Positions 34,254 through 44,414 of a stretch of DNA of 64,000 bases are shown here, piece after piece. Location of the stretch: contig JBDOIT010000002.1 of the NCBI GenBank assembly GCA_047404135.1, positions 248,001-312,000 of the forward strand. Reading direction: 5' to 3'. How positions within the stretch are numbered: the first letter of the stretch is position 1; the number at the start of each line of letters is the position of its first letter. This DNA comes from JAHZKS01 sp047404135 (lineage in GTDB: Bacteria > Pseudomonadota > Alphaproteobacteria > Rickettsiales > JABSSG01). The translations under genes and the position numbers were made by a program. The notes beneath the pieces were generated by a model. It was given only the letters and a program-made list of their open reading frames with translations. It had not been told where the DNA came from and searched no databases.

Positions 34254-35489
34254 CTACTTAGCTTTATTTACCTTCGCAAGCCAGATAAATCCTAATCCAC
34301 CTATTGCCAAACATACTGGTATCACAGCAATAGCAGACACATAGGATTGTGCGCTATAAACTTTAGCTCCCTCTAGAGATATAGTTCCATCCCATGAAAG
34401 CTCCAATGCCTTACCTATCACTGAGTGAAATAAATAACCAAAAGACATCACAATCATGTTAAGGATAGCAGTAGTCAAACCCACAACATTTTCTTTAACG
34501 AAAGTCGTAGATAAATAAACTGTCAATACTTGATAACCACTGAATATACCGACCATGAATAACATCACTGTCATAATCTGATGTGAGGTTGCCCATTTGA
34601 ACATCACGGCTATAAAAATTAGAGTCATGATTGCAGAACATGCTATTACCACTCCATAATAAGCTCTGCTTTTATCACCAATATAAGCAATAATAGAACT
34701 GCCGAATGCCATCCCTAGAAATATCATTGAAGTAAGGAAAGCCGCTGTGTCTTTTTCAATCGAGTAAACTACTTCTAAGAAAGCTAGGCCCCAAGCATCT
34801 GAGAAGCCTTCCAAGGGACCAACCATCAAACCAGCGAATATACCGATATAGATTATACTTTTATGCTTTAAAACAGCTGACAAGTCTTGCTTCAAGTTAA
34901 TTTCATCATTTTTTATGCCTTTAGCTTTAGGCATAACAAAAAATGAAAGAACCGCAAAAATCAAACCTACATATATAATGCCTTGAACCACGATATCATA
35001 GCCATACATAGAAAGTAGACGTGCAAGTGGCTGACTTCCATATATTGCTCCCATCAACCCTATAAAAGCACTTATTCCAAGCATTCTTGAAAATCTATTC
35101 TCTGGGAATCCAATATGTATCACCTTGAACATTCCTAATATTGCCCCAGCAGATCCAAGACCAGTTAAAATTCTTCCCCAATAAACCATGCCCCAAGAAT
35201 CAGACACCACCAATGGCGCCGCCCCCAAAACTGTTGCCACTATACAAGCAGGCAAAACATACTTAGGTCCTTTTTTATCCAGCCATGTACCTAATGGAAT
35301 ATGAGCTGCAGCATATGCTATATAATATATACCAGCAAACTGTCCCAACTCTACAGGACTCACAGAATATTTTTTCATAACATCAGGTAGTACAACATTA
35401 GGTAAAACCCTTAGAACATATTGATATGCATAAAACAATGTAGCCATGCTCCAAGCTAACCACACCGTTGATCTCTTACTAATATCCAC
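34254..35489 (-). CDS. MFS transporter (first of two)
   Basis: This inner-membrane major facilitator protein of 411 residues has about 12 hydrophobic helices. The family loop between helices 2 and 3 is LGTWLDKKGPKYVL (a G-x-x-x-D-x-x-G-x-R/K type motif). The start WLAWSMATLFYAYQYVLRVLP resembles transporters common in Legionella, Coxiella and Rickettsiales whose substrates include amino acids or phosphate esters. Substrate is unknown. It lies just downstream of the other MFS gene, with a 68-bp gap. Confidence 0.85.
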   Translation of the reverse strand: MDISKRSTVWLAWSMATLFYAYQYVLRVLPNVVLPDVMKKYSVSPVELGQFAGIYYIAYAAAHIPLGTWLDKKGPKYVLPACIVATVLGAAPLVVSDSWGMVYWGRILTGLGSAGAILGMFKVIHIGFPENRFSRMLGISAFIGLMGAIYGSQPLARLLSMYGYDIVVQGIIYVGLIFAVLSFFVMPKAKGIKNDEINLKQDLSAVLKHKSIIYIGIFAGLMVGPLEGFSDAWGLAFLEVVYSIEKDTAAFLTSMIFLGMAFGSSIIAYIGDKSRAYYGVVIACSAIMTLIFIAVMFKWATSHQIMTVMLFMVGIFSGYQVLTVYLSTTFVKENVVGLTTAILNMIVMSFGYLFHSVIGKALELSWDGTISLEGAKVYSAQSYVSAIAVIPVCLAIGGLGFIWLAKVNKAK

Positions 35490-35557
35490 TACTTTCTCGC
35501 AATTAATTACTGGCGGCCAATTCTAACAGCATTCCGGTACCTGTCAAGGTTACAAGA

Positions 35558-36784
35558 TTACGACCTACTCCTTGGCTCCTTATGGATACCTCTAGGGTGC
35601 TTGATGTAGCTACTACCTTTGGTACTAATAGTTTTTCTACTGAGGAATATCCTTGTAAGCATGAATATAAGCACTAGACAAAATGCGAGTGCGAAACTAT
35701 AGAAAATACCACTAGGCCCAACCTTGCTCATAATGATAGAAATTGTTACAGGGCCAATCACAGAACCAGCACCATAAGCAAGCATCATCCCTTGAGTAAC
35801 TTCTACCACATATCTATTATCTACATAATCACAAGTATGATTTAGACTGATTGGGTATAAAGAAAACGTAATACCTCCAAAAACAAACATCAAGCTAGCT
35901 ATTAGCATATCTCCTTTCAAGTCAAAATAAGTAATTCCAAGCATTACAAATGAAATAAATACACCCAATATGCTTAATAATATTAACACAAATCTTCTAT
36001 CTATTTTATCTGAAATAACTCCAAACGGGTATTGCAAAACCACACCACCAGTTATCGAAATCGCCATCGTTGCTGCAATTTCACTAGTATTGTAGTTAGA
36101 TTCCTTCAGATACACTGGCAATAAAGAATATACCGAGGCTAGCAGCACACCGGAGATCACACACCCTATAATACCAGTAGGAGATATTTTATATAATTTG
36201 ATGAACCCCATGGATTGAGGAATACCAATACTAGGCATAGGGTTTTTCGCTAATATCATAGGAATACCAGCTGCTATCGTTAAAGCTGAAGCCAAAACAA
36301 ATGGTGTAAGGCCTGATATTCCAGTAACCTGCAAAAATAGCTGACCTGCAGCCTGACCAACATAAAGAACTATCATATATATTGCCAAATACTGCCCACG
36401 ATTATTCTTCGTACTACTATTCAGCAACCAACTCTCAACTAATATATATAACCATGCTAAACTATAACCACCTATAAACCTTGCAGCGCACCAGATGATT
36501 AGGTTAATCTTTAAACCAGGGACTAAAGTTACAAAAGACAAAACCAAAGTAGCGAGTATAAACACCTTAGAAGGCCCAACTTTATCTAAAAATTTTATCA
36601 CACTGATCGAACCAGCAAACATACCCAAATAATAGACAGACCCCACTGCACCAACAACGAACTCAGAATAACCTTCTACATTTAATGTTAATGGAACCAA
36701 GGTGTTCAAAAGACCAACCCCTAGCATAAGTATCGTCATGCTTATAAACGGAGTAGATCGATGAAAGGCAGTAAAGGCTACCAT
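35558..36784 (-). CDS. MFS transporter, YcaD-like (second of two)
   Basis: About 12 hydrophobic helices are present. FLDKVGPSKVFIL is the helix 2-3 loop, and YILVESWLLNSSTKNNRGQYLAIYMIV carries the ESWL motif characteristic of the YcaD/CsbX-type branch. ATG 36784 is taken as start; the frame runs back to a TTG at 36844, which would add 20 polar residues before the first helix. Substrate is unknown. Having two different MFS genes in a row fits a cell that imports many host metabolites. Confidence 0.83.
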   Translation of the reverse strand: MVAFTAFHRSTPFISMTILMLGVGLLNTLVPLTLNVEGYSEFVVGAVGSVYYLGMFAGSISVIKFLDKVGPSKVFILATLVLSFVTLVPGLKINLIIWCAARFIGGYSLAWLYILVESWLLNSSTKNNRGQYLAIYMIVLYVGQAAGQLFLQVTGISGLTPFVLASALTIAAGIPMILAKNPMPSIGIPQSMGFIKLYKISPTGIIGCVISGVLLASVYSLLPVYLKESNYNTSEIAATMAISITGGVVLQYPFGVISDKIDRRFVLILLSILGVFISFVMLGITYFDLKGDMLIASLMFVFGGITFSLYPISLNHTCDYVDNRYVVEVTQGMMLAYGAGSVIGPVTISIIMSKVGPSGIFYSFALAFCLVLIFMLTRIFLSRKTISTKGSSYIKHPRGIHKEPRSRS

Positions 36785-36970
36785 AAAAGGAACTTTTGAG
36801 TTTATTCCATTAGATTCTAACAGCCAATTGTTAACAAAAGGCAAAGAGCTCTTGCTTTAACTTTTTCCTTACTGCAATACGTTGTCATAAAGATTTTTAA
36901 GTAAATTAATAGCCATACCAACATCACTAGCTGAGATACTGCATTCAAGAATACGCGACCATAACACAAA

Positions 36971-36995
36971 ATCCTAGGCGATAAACACCTAGGAT
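36971..36995 (-). terminator. Probable terminator of the fab gene run
   Basis: ATCCTAGG (36971-36978) and CCTAGGAT (36988-36995) form a perfect 8-bp stem with a 9-nt loop, 16 bases after the fabF stop. On the minus strand it is followed by TTTTGTGTT, a weak U tract. Confidence 0.6.
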
Positions 36996-37010
36996 GGTAT
37001 AGAAGTTTTG

Positions 37011-38273
37011 CTAAATAGATTTAAACACTAGTGTGGCATTAGTCCCACCAAAACCGAATGAGTTACTCATCACAGCTTTGACCTTCTTTTCCTTTGCAAC
37101 ATTAGGGATCAAATCCATTTTGCACTCTTCAATAGGGTGATCAAGATTTAAAGTTGGAGGAAGAACTCCGTCATTCATAGCCATAATTGAAAAAATAGAT
37201 TCAACACTACCAGCAGCACCTAGTAAATGTCCTATAGATGATTTTGTAGAAGACATAGAAACGCTGTCTAAGCTACCTTCAAAAAGCCTTTGTACTGACC
37301 TAAGCTCAATTCCATCTCCCATCGGGGTCGATGTGCCATGGGCGTTTACATAACCAATATCCTCCGGCGAAAGGCCTGATTTTCTTAAAGCCATCTGCAT
37401 GGACCTATATCCACCACGACCCTCTGGATGAACACCAGTGATATGGTAAGCGTCACCGGTCAATCCATAACCAGATACCTCAGCATAGATTTTAGCTCCT
37501 CTTTTTTTCGCATGCTCATATTCTTCTAGAACAACAACTCCCGCTCCTTCTCCCATCACAAACCCATCTCTATCTTGATCCCAAGGACGAGAAGCCTTTT
37601 CAGGGGTTTCATTGAAATTTGTAGATAATGCCTTTGCTGCAGCAAAGCCTGCTATTCCCAGACGACATATTGCCGCTTCAGCACCACCGGCAACCATCAC
37701 ATCTGCATCACCCGATGAAATAATACGCGATGCATCCCCTATAGCATGAGCGCCCGTAGAACAAGCCGTAACCACAGAATGATTCGGCCCTTGAAATCCA
37801 TATTTAATAGCAACATTCCCAGAAATTAGATTAATGAGACTAGCGGGTATAAAGAAAGGGCTAAGTTTTCTAGATCCCCCTTTTTCGATTGTCATAGTAC
37901 CATCAGCAATAGTTTTGAGCCCACCTATTCCAGACCCTATCATAACACCAGTATTCTCCAGATCTTCTTGAGATTCAGGCTTCCAGCCGGAATCTTCTAC
38001 AGCTTGGATAGCCGCCGCCACTCCATATACTATGAACTGATCAACCCTTCTCTTTTCTTTATTTGAGATGTACTGCTCTGAATTGAAACCGTTGGGATTA
38101 TCCTCAGATTTCTCAGATACCTGTGCAGCTATTTTACATGGTATATCATGAGGGTCAAAATGGGTTATTGGAACTATTCCGGATTTACTTTTCAGCAAAG
38201 CATCCCAGCTAGACTGGGCTGTATTGCCTATCGGGGTAATAAGTCCCAAACCTGTAACAACTACTCTTCTCAT
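37011..38273 (-). CDS. fabF: 3-oxoacyl-[acyl-carrier-protein] synthase II (FabF)
   Basis: This condensing enzyme elongates fatty acids. The catalytic triad is visible: Cys in VVTACSTGAHAIGDA, His in VNAHGTSTPMGD and His in SSIGHLLGAAGSVES. The start RRVVVTGLGLITPIGN and end SNSFGFGGTNATLVF are typical, and the length of 420 is normal. It is the last gene of recA-fabG-acpP-fabF, 23 bp after acpP, and is followed by a hairpin terminator. Confidence 0.97.
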   Translation of the reverse strand: MRRVVVTGLGLITPIGNTAQSSWDALLKSKSGIVPITHFDPHDIPCKIAAQVSEKSEDNPNGFNSEQYISNKEKRRVDQFIVYGVAAAIQAVEDSGWKPESQEDLENTGVMIGSGIGGLKTIADGTMTIEKGGSRKLSPFFIPASLINLISGNVAIKYGFQGPNHSVVTACSTGAHAIGDASRIISSGDADVMVAGGAEAAICRLGIAGFAAAKALSTNFNETPEKASRPWDQDRDGFVMGEGAGVVVLEEYEHAKKRGAKIYAEVSGYGLTGDAYHITGVHPEGRGGYRSMQMALRKSGLSPEDIGYVNAHGTSTPMGDGIELRSVQRLFEGSLDSVSMSSTKSSIGHLLGAAGSVESIFSIMAMNDGVLPPTLNLDHPIEECKMDLIPNVAKEKKVKAVMSNSFGFGGTNATLVFKSI

Positions 38274-38296
38274 TACACTCTCTTGTTTAGAAAAAA

Positions 38297-38539
38297 TTAT
38301 TTATCTGAGTGCTCTTTAATATATTTCACAGCATCAGAAATAGTGTGAATTTTCTCTGCTGCTTCGTCAGGAATCTCTGTACTAAATTCTTCCTCCAAAG
38401 CCATTACTAATTCTACTTGGTCTAAGCTGTCTGCACCTAGGTCATCAACAAAGTGAGATTCTGAAGTTATTCTAGACTCATCATCGATGTCTAAGTTTTT
38501 AGCTACAATTTTTTTTACCTTTGATTCTATCTCTGCCAT
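38297..38539 (-). CDS. acpP: Acyl carrier protein
   Basis: This 80-residue acidic protein carries growing acyl chains on phosphopantetheine attached to the Ser of DDLGADSLDQVELVM. The usual four-helix pattern and EEEFSTEIPDEAAEKI segment are present. It also donates acyl groups to lipid A synthesis. It lies between fabG (84 bp upstream) and fabF. Confidence 0.97.
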   Translation of the reverse strand: MAEIESKVKKIVAKNLDIDDESRITSESHFVDDLGADSLDQVELVMALEEEFSTEIPDEAAEKIHTISDAVKYIKEHSDK

Positions 38540-38623
38540 GCGTTTCCTATCGTTTAGTTAAAAAATAAAATATTAAGAGGTAACTTTTACCATGCTTTTT
38601 TCCATTAATCTACAAGAAACTAA

Positions 38624-39361
38624 CTATATAGTAAACATGCCTCCATTAACATGTAATGTCTGAGCATTCACATATTTAGCTTCTTCACTAGCTAAATAGA
38701 CAGCTGCAGACCCAATATCCGCCGCAGATCCCATAGATCCAGACGGAATTTTATTAAGTATAGCTTCTTTTTGCTTTTCATTCAAAATGTCTGTCATAGG
38801 CGAAGATATGAATCCAGGCGCTATACAATTTACAGTAATACCACGAGATGCAGATTCTTGCGCTATAGACTTTGTCATACCTACAACACCTGCTTTTGAT
38901 GCACAATAATTAGATTGTCCAGGGTTTCCTGTATACCCTACAATAGAAGATATATTAATGATCCTACCCCATTTATTACGCATCATTCCACGTAACACGT
39001 CTCTATTTAGTATAAAAGTAGATCTCAGATTGATCTTGATGACATCATCAAAAGATTCTTCACTCATTCTCATTGACAAACCATCTTTTGTGATTCCAGC
39101 ATTACATACCAATATATCCACCGAACCAAGCATCTCAGTTGCCTCTGAAATCAGGCCCTTTACTTGCTCATCATCAGAAAGATTACATGTCGCATATTTG
39201 GCTCTTTCGCCTAATTCTGATGCAAATGATTTAAGTTTTTCTTCTTTAGTACCAGTCAACAAAAGATTAGCTCCTTGATTATAAAAAGACCTACTGATCG
39301 CGGCGCCTATACCGCCCGTAGCTCCTGTAATTAGTGCATTTTTACCTTTTAAACTAAACAT
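38624..39361 (-). CDS. fabG: 3-oxoacyl-[acyl-carrier-protein] reductase (FabG)
   Basis: This NADPH-dependent short-chain reductase has the cofactor loop ITGATGGIGAAISR, NAG motif CNAGITKDG, and catalytic Ser-Tyr-Lys in NISSIVGYTGNPGQSNYCASKAG. CIAPGFISSPMT is the substrate loop. ATG 39361 is the start: it overlaps the recA stop by 8 bp and has AGGA about 10 bases upstream, whereas the longer frame to 39406 runs inside recA. The length is 245. The overlap suggests translation coupled to recA. Confidence 0.95.
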   Translation of the reverse strand: MFSLKGKNALITGATGGIGAAISRSFYNQGANLLLTGTKEEKLKSFASELGERAKYATCNLSDDEQVKGLISEATEMLGSVDILVCNAGITKDGLSMRMSEESFDDVIKINLRSTFILNRDVLRGMMRNKWGRIINISSIVGYTGNPGQSNYCASKAGVVGMTKSIAQESASRGITVNCIAPGFISSPMTDILNEKQKEAILNKIPSGSMGSAADIGSAAVYLASEEAKYVNAQTLHVNGGMFTI

Positions 39362-40400
39362 TCTCAATTTCCTCATCCGCCTCTGCGGCTTTTTCTTGCT
39401 GATCATTTAACTTAGTACTAGAAGCGCTAAGTTTTGCTTTGATCTCTGCTTCAATTTTATTAGAAATCTCAGGGTTGTTTTTTAAAAACTCTTTCACGTT
39501 CTCCTTACCTTGACCAATCTTTTGCCCGTTATAAGAGAACCATGATCCTGATTTTTCTATAATCTCAAACTTGGCACCTAGATCTACAACCTCACCACGT
39601 TTTGAGATTCCTTCTCCGTACATAATTTCAAATTCTACAACTTTGAAAGGAGGGGCTACTTTGTTTTTCACAATCTTCACCCTTGTTGCGTTACCCACAG
39701 TTTCTTCTTTAGATTTTATCGCTCCAATTCTTCTCACCTCTATTCTTACAGAAGAGTAAAATTTCAATGCATTGCCACCTGTAGTAGTCTCGGGGTTACC
39801 AAACATCACGCCTATTTTCATTCTTATTTGGTTGATGAATATCACGGTACAATTTGTTTTAGATATAGAACCAGTGAGCTTACGCAAAGCTTGGCTCATT
39901 AATCTCGCTTGAAGCCCCATATGAGAATCACCCATATCACCTTCGATCTCTGCCTTTGGCACCAACGCCGCAACACTATCCACAACCACTAGATCCACAC
40001 CACCTGAACGCACTAATGTATCCGCAATTTCAAGCGCCTGCTCACCTGTATCAGGCTGAGATATAACTAATTCATTAATGTTTACACCTAGTTTTTGTGC
40101 GTACTCTGGATCAAGAGCATGCTCTGCATCAATAAATGCACATGTGCCACCTTTTTTCTGGCATTCCGCAGCTACGTGTAATGCAATAGTTGTTTTACCT
40201 GAACTTTCTGGACCAAAAATCTCAATAACTCTACCTCTAGGCAAACCTCCTACACCAAGAGCAGCATCGATTCCCAAAGAACCAGTAGAGATCGCGTCAA
40301 CCTTTACAGAGGCTCTTTGTCCTAACTTCATAACGGACCCTTTTCCAAAGGATTTTTCTATTTGGGATAAAGCAGATTCCAAAGCTTTAGATTTGTCCAT
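39354..40400 (-). CDS. recA: Recombinase RecA
   Basis: RecA forms filaments on single-stranded DNA and drives strand exchange. Walker A is GPESSGKTTIALH, Walker B-like LVVVDSVAALVP, and loop regions GDSHMGLQARLMSQALRKL and GNALKFYSSVRIEVRR are intact. ATG 40400 is chosen over GTG 40406, as AGG lies 7 bases before it. The acidic C-terminal tail (EKAAEADEEIENV) is present. The neighbours are lpxB upstream (54 bp) and fabG, which overlaps its end; recA next to fatty acid genes is unusual. Confidence 0.97.
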   Translation of the reverse strand: MDKSKALESALSQIEKSFGKGSVMKLGQRASVKVDAISTGSLGIDAALGVGGLPRGRVIEIFGPESSGKTTIALHVAAECQKKGGTCAFIDAEHALDPEYAQKLGVNINELVISQPDTGEQALEIADTLVRSGGVDLVVVDSVAALVPKAEIEGDMGDSHMGLQARLMSQALRKLTGSISKTNCTVIFINQIRMKIGVMFGNPETTTGGNALKFYSSVRIEVRRIGAIKSKEETVGNATRVKIVKNKVAPPFKVVEFEIMYGEGISKRGEVVDLGAKFEIIEKSGSWFSYNGQKIGQGKENVKEFLKNNPEISNKIEAEIKAKLSASSTKLNDQQEKAAEADEEIENV

Positions 40401-40453
40401 AACCACACCTATAAATTATCAATTCAGTTCTGCACATCATACATCATAGAAAT

Positions 40454-41626
40454 CTACTTTTGCAACTTTATTATTTCACGAGCAGCGTTTTCGCTTGGTT
40501 TTCCTATATTCTTTCCCCGAAGCACTTTTAGAACTTCTTCATATTCACTTATCTGATCCCTACGGAAGTGAGGGTCAATTACTTTTTTCAACTCTGCACT
40601 TAATTTTTGAGCGGTGCATTTATCTTGTATCAGCTCTGGAATCACCCCCTTACCCAACACAAGATTTGTTAAGCTAACATACTTGATATTCTTAATTATT
40701 TTCATCATATGAAAAACATATGTAAATCCACTTACCTTATACGCCACAACCATTGGTACCTTGGCAAAAGTCATCTCCAAACTGGATGTTCCAGACTTCA
40801 CTAAACCAGCATAAAAGGATTTTATCATACCTATCTTCTCCTTCTCATCACTCACAAATACAACTTTATACTGCATTTTCCTTCCCTTCAATGCCTCCTC
40901 TAACAGCCCCTTGATCACCTCAGAAACTACTGGAAATATGACTGCAAATCCTGAGTTGTCATTACAAAAATTCTCTAACGCTCCCACAAAAGAAGGTAAC
41001 ATCCTGCTTATCTCCGATCTGCGACTACCAACAAATACACCTATTAATTTATCTTCTGCAGACAATCCATGTTTTTTTCTAAATTCTGTGCCGTCTGGAG
41101 TTTTCCAATCACTCTCCACTAAATGATGCCCAACGTACTCACATCTCAGCCCTGTACCCTTATAATATTTTGGCTCAAAAGGAAGGAGAGCTAAAACAAG
41201 ATCATAATATTTTGCCATTTTATGAGCCCTTTCTTTTTTATAAGCCCAAACAGATGGAGATACGTAATGTACAAATTTTGTGCCTGTGCTACGCATGCCA
41301 ACAATTTTCTTCACAACACGAAAGCAAAACCCAGGCGCATCTATGGTGATCACTATATCGGGTTTAAACTCCTCTATTTTCCTTGCCGTGAATTTAATAA
41401 GCTTAGATATCTTGTATATCTTCGGGATCACCTCAGAAAGCCCCATCACGGCAATCTCTGAAACAGGGAATATAGAGTTTATACCTTTATTTTTTAAATA
41501 CTCTCCACCAACTCCACGTATTTCTAGTGGGCCTTTATGCATTTTTTTTAAGCTTGAAACCAAAAGGCTACCACAGTAATCACCAGATACTTCTCCAGTA
41601 ACTATAAACACTTTTAATCTAGACAT
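40454..41626 (-). CDS. lpxB: Lipid-A-disaccharide synthase
   Basis: LpxB joins UDP-2,3-diacylglucosamine and lipid X to make the disaccharide of lipid A. VTGEVSGDYCGSLLVSSLKK and RGVGGEYLKNKG are the N-terminal signatures. ITIDAPGFCFRVVK and FVHYVSPSVWAYKKERAHKM are the core, and LALLPFEPKYY and FVGSRRSEISRMLP the nucleotide-sugar part, with VKSGTSSLEMTFAKVPMVVAY near the end. The length is 390. It begins 3 bp after alaS stops. It shows that the organism makes lipid A, unlike Ehrlichia and Anaplasma. Confidence 0.96.
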   Translation of the reverse strand: MSRLKVFIVTGEVSGDYCGSLLVSSLKKMHKGPLEIRGVGGEYLKNKGINSIFPVSEIAVMGLSEVIPKIYKISKLIKFTARKIEEFKPDIVITIDAPGFCFRVVKKIVGMRSTGTKFVHYVSPSVWAYKKERAHKMAKYYDLVLALLPFEPKYYKGTGLRCEYVGHHLVESDWKTPDGTEFRKKHGLSAEDKLIGVFVGSRRSEISRMLPSFVGALENFCNDNSGFAVIFPVVSEVIKGLLEEALKGRKMQYKVVFVSDEKEKIGMIKSFYAGLVKSGTSSLEMTFAKVPMVVAYKVSGFTYVFHMMKIIKNIKYVSLTNLVLGKGVIPELIQDKCTAQKLSAELKKVIDPHFRRDQISEYEEVLKVLRGKNIGKPSENAAREIIKLQK

Positions 41627-41629
41627 ACA

Positions 41630-44260
41630 TTATAGAGATTTTAATTTAGCTATTATATCATCTGTAGACTTAGTCTCAGAATTCTCTGATGACTTCCCGC
41701 CACCTTGTGCAATCATCATATTTCCACCACCATTAGAGCCAAAATTATCTGCAACAAGTGCAATCAGATCCTTCGCGCCTACTTTGTCATGCAAGTCTTT
41801 AGAAACACCGCAGATAAAAGAGGTTTTCCCACAAGATCCTCCAAAGAGCAAACCGACGGACTTCTTGTTAGCAATATATTTTTGCAATAGCAACCTTAAA
41901 TCCCCCGCCTCTATGTCGTCAATCTTTTGTGAGAGGAATTTTATTCCATTAATATCAATAGCATTTTTTGCATCCATACGATTTGCAAAGCCTTTCTGTT
42001 TGTATTCCTGCGCTTCTTTCTCAAGGCTTTTGTTCTTAGCTAACAGAGAGTCTACTTTCTCCGATATATCGCTAGCATTAGCTTGCAATTTAGAGCTCAT
42101 CTTAGATAACAAAGAACTCTCCTGCGCCCAAGATTCATATGCATCAGGGCCAGTTACTGCCTCAATACGCCTTACTCCAGAAGAAATAGATGACTCAGAT
42201 ATAATCTTTATTGCCCCTATCTCACCAAGTCTAGCAACATGAGTCCCGCCGCATAGCTCGACTGAGTAAGCATTACCCATACCTTCTACGAATACCACGC
42301 GCACTTCATCTCCATACTTCTCTCCAAACAGCGCCATTGCACCAGCATTCACCGCATCATTATACTTCATAATCCTTGTGCTAACACTTGCATCACTTAC
42401 AATCATATGATTTATCGAGTTTTGGATCTCATCAAGCTTATCTCGAGGAATTGAGCTTGTATGACTAAAGTCAAACCTTAGCCTATCTTCTGCAACTAAA
42501 GATCCCCTCTGAGAAACATGCTCACCCACTGCATCCTTTAAAACAGCATGCAGCAAATGTGTTGCTGTATGGTTTCGTCTTAACTTCTTCCTATACTGTG
42601 CATTAATTGCCAAATTTACATTCTCACCAACAGCAATACTTCCTTTTGAAAGCTTACAGATATGTACATGCAGTCCTGACAAAGGAGCTGTTGTATTAAC
42701 CACATCTATCTCAAAAGAATCACCAGATATAATACCTATGTCACCAACCTGACCACCAGATTCAGTATAAAATGGAGTCTGATTTACAAGGAGATAGAAC
42801 TCTTTTTTATTATCTACTTTATTAACAATTTCATTATCTTGCACAAGAACTGTAACCGTAGCTTGTGAAGTATCGTCATGATATCCCAAAAACTCTGTTC
42901 TTCCGTGCTCTTCTTTTACATCAAACCAAATTTTCTGTACTTCTCCGTCTCCAGAACCAGACCATGCTGCTCTAGCTTTCTTCTTCTGAATACCCATGCT
43001 TTCATCAAAGGTCTTTCTATCTAAAGTGACTCCTTTTTCTTGCAGAATTGTTTCCGTAAGATCAATTGGAAAACCATAAGTATCATGTAATTCAAATGCT
43101 GTCTGGCCTGAGAAAACAGAGCCTGACTTCACTCCCTTCAATTTATCCGCGATAAGCCTCATTCCTCTTTCTAGAGTAGATCTAAAAGCCTTCTCTTCAT
43201 TAGTAAATACATCTGATATCAGAGCCTGGCTCTTGGTTAATTCAGGAAACTGTACGCCCATTTGAGACACAAGGTTAGGCAGCAATTGAGGCAACAAAGT
43301 ATCCTTATAACCAAGATTATGAATATGCCTTATTGCTCTTCTCATTATACGCCGAAGAACATACCCCCTACCTTCATTGACAGGCATCACTCCGTCAGCT
43401 ATTAAGAATGCACTAGATCTCAAATGATCTGCAATTATTCTATGCGAAACAGAATCGTAATCTTTAGAACCAACTGATGTTATATCTGATATATCATCAA
43501 TTATAGATTTCAGAGTGTCGGCTTTAAAGTTATCATACACTCCCTGAATAATACTCGCTATCCTCTCTAGACCCATTCCAGTATCAACAGATTTCTTGGG
43601 CAAGTCTGTTGTCTTACCAGATTTACTCTGCTCATTTTGCATAAACACAAGATTCCATATTTCCACAAACCGGTCTCCATCCTGATCTTTAGTACCAGGT
43701 AATCCACCAAATAAATCCTCACCTTGGTCGTAGAAAATTTCTGAGCAAGGGCCGCAAGGGCCAACATCGCCCATAGACCAAAAGTTATCGTTAGTGCTTA
43801 TTCTTATAATTTTATCATCAGCAAAACCAGAGACTCTTTTCCATATAGAATAAGCCTCCTCGTCAGTATGATAGGTAGTAATGTAAAGTTTACTTTGATC
43901 TAGACCCAGCTCTTTAGTCAGAAAGTTCCATGCATACTCTATAGATTCTTCTTTGAAATAATCGCCAAAAGAAAAATTACCCAACATTTCAAAAAACGTC
44001 AGATGTCTCTTTGTGTATCCAACATTGTCCAAATCGTTATGCTTCCCTCCTGCTCTAACGCATTTCTGGCTAGTTGTAGCTTTTTTATACTCCCTAGCTT
44101 CTCGACCAAGGAACACATCTTTAAATTGTACCATCCCAGAGTTAGTAAACATTAAACTAGGGTCATTGTGAGGTATTAAGGAGCTTGAAGGTAAGGGCTT
44201 ATGGTCGTGCATTGCAAAATAGTCTAAAAATAGCTTTCGAATTTCGTTTGAGGACTTCAT
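41630..44260 (-). CDS. alaS: Alanyl-tRNA synthetase
   Basis: This class II synthetase charges tRNA-Ala. The catalytic start is KSSNEIRKLFLDYF and PHNDPSLMFTNSGMVQFKDVFLG, with RHLTFFEMLGNFSFGDYFK. The editing domain has HTATHLLHAVL and CGGTHVARLGEIG. The C-terminal domain ends FGSNGGGNMMIAQGGGKSS. ATG 44260 matches the family start; ATG 44269 would add three residues. The length of 876 is normal. It heads the minus-strand run alaS-lpxB-recA-fabG-acpP-fabF. Confidence 0.97.
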   Translation of the reverse strand: MKSSNEIRKLFLDYFAMHDHKPLPSSSLIPHNDPSLMFTNSGMVQFKDVFLGREAREYKKATTSQKCVRAGGKHNDLDNVGYTKRHLTFFEMLGNFSFGDYFKEESIEYAWNFLTKELGLDQSKLYITTYHTDEEAYSIWKRVSGFADDKIIRISTNDNFWSMGDVGPCGPCSEIFYDQGEDLFGGLPGTKDQDGDRFVEIWNLVFMQNEQSKSGKTTDLPKKSVDTGMGLERIASIIQGVYDNFKADTLKSIIDDISDITSVGSKDYDSVSHRIIADHLRSSAFLIADGVMPVNEGRGYVLRRIMRRAIRHIHNLGYKDTLLPQLLPNLVSQMGVQFPELTKSQALISDVFTNEEKAFRSTLERGMRLIADKLKGVKSGSVFSGQTAFELHDTYGFPIDLTETILQEKGVTLDRKTFDESMGIQKKKARAAWSGSGDGEVQKIWFDVKEEHGRTEFLGYHDDTSQATVTVLVQDNEIVNKVDNKKEFYLLVNQTPFYTESGGQVGDIGIISGDSFEIDVVNTTAPLSGLHVHICKLSKGSIAVGENVNLAINAQYRKKLRRNHTATHLLHAVLKDAVGEHVSQRGSLVAEDRLRFDFSHTSSIPRDKLDEIQNSINHMIVSDASVSTRIMKYNDAVNAGAMALFGEKYGDEVRVVFVEGMGNAYSVELCGGTHVARLGEIGAIKIISESSISSGVRRIEAVTGPDAYESWAQESSLLSKMSSKLQANASDISEKVDSLLAKNKSLEKEAQEYKQKGFANRMDAKNAIDINGIKFLSQKIDDIEAGDLRLLLQKYIANKKSVGLLFGGSCGKTSFICGVSKDLHDKVGAKDLIALVADNFGSNGGGNMMIAQGGGKSSENSETKSTDDIIAKLKSL

Positions 44261-44356
44261 AAAAATCATTATGTGCTTATCGTGTACTAAAATAAATGAA
44301 TACAGCGATTTAGTCCATTTATTTTATTTACTACCCTATAAACACTCTTTTTATAG

Positions 44357-44386
44357 TTGATAATTTTTTTATCTAAGTGATATACT
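44357..44386 (+). promoter_or_regulatory. Sigma-70-type promoter for the platform-like gene pair
   Basis: TTGATA (44357-44362) and TATACT (44381-44386) are 18 bp apart. Transcription would start near 44393, giving a leader of about 20 nt before ATG 44415, with no clear ribosome binding site. Confidence 0.6.
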
Positions 44387-44414
44387 CCTGACACAATAAT
44401 CGTCATGCGATATA

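Noticed and set aside
40078..40449. 123-codon plus-strand frame opposite recA
   Set aside because: recA is certain. The frame has no signal, domain or ribosome binding site.
41784..42242. 152-codon plus-strand frame opposite alaS
   Set aside because: It is an antisense shadow of a complete synthetase gene.
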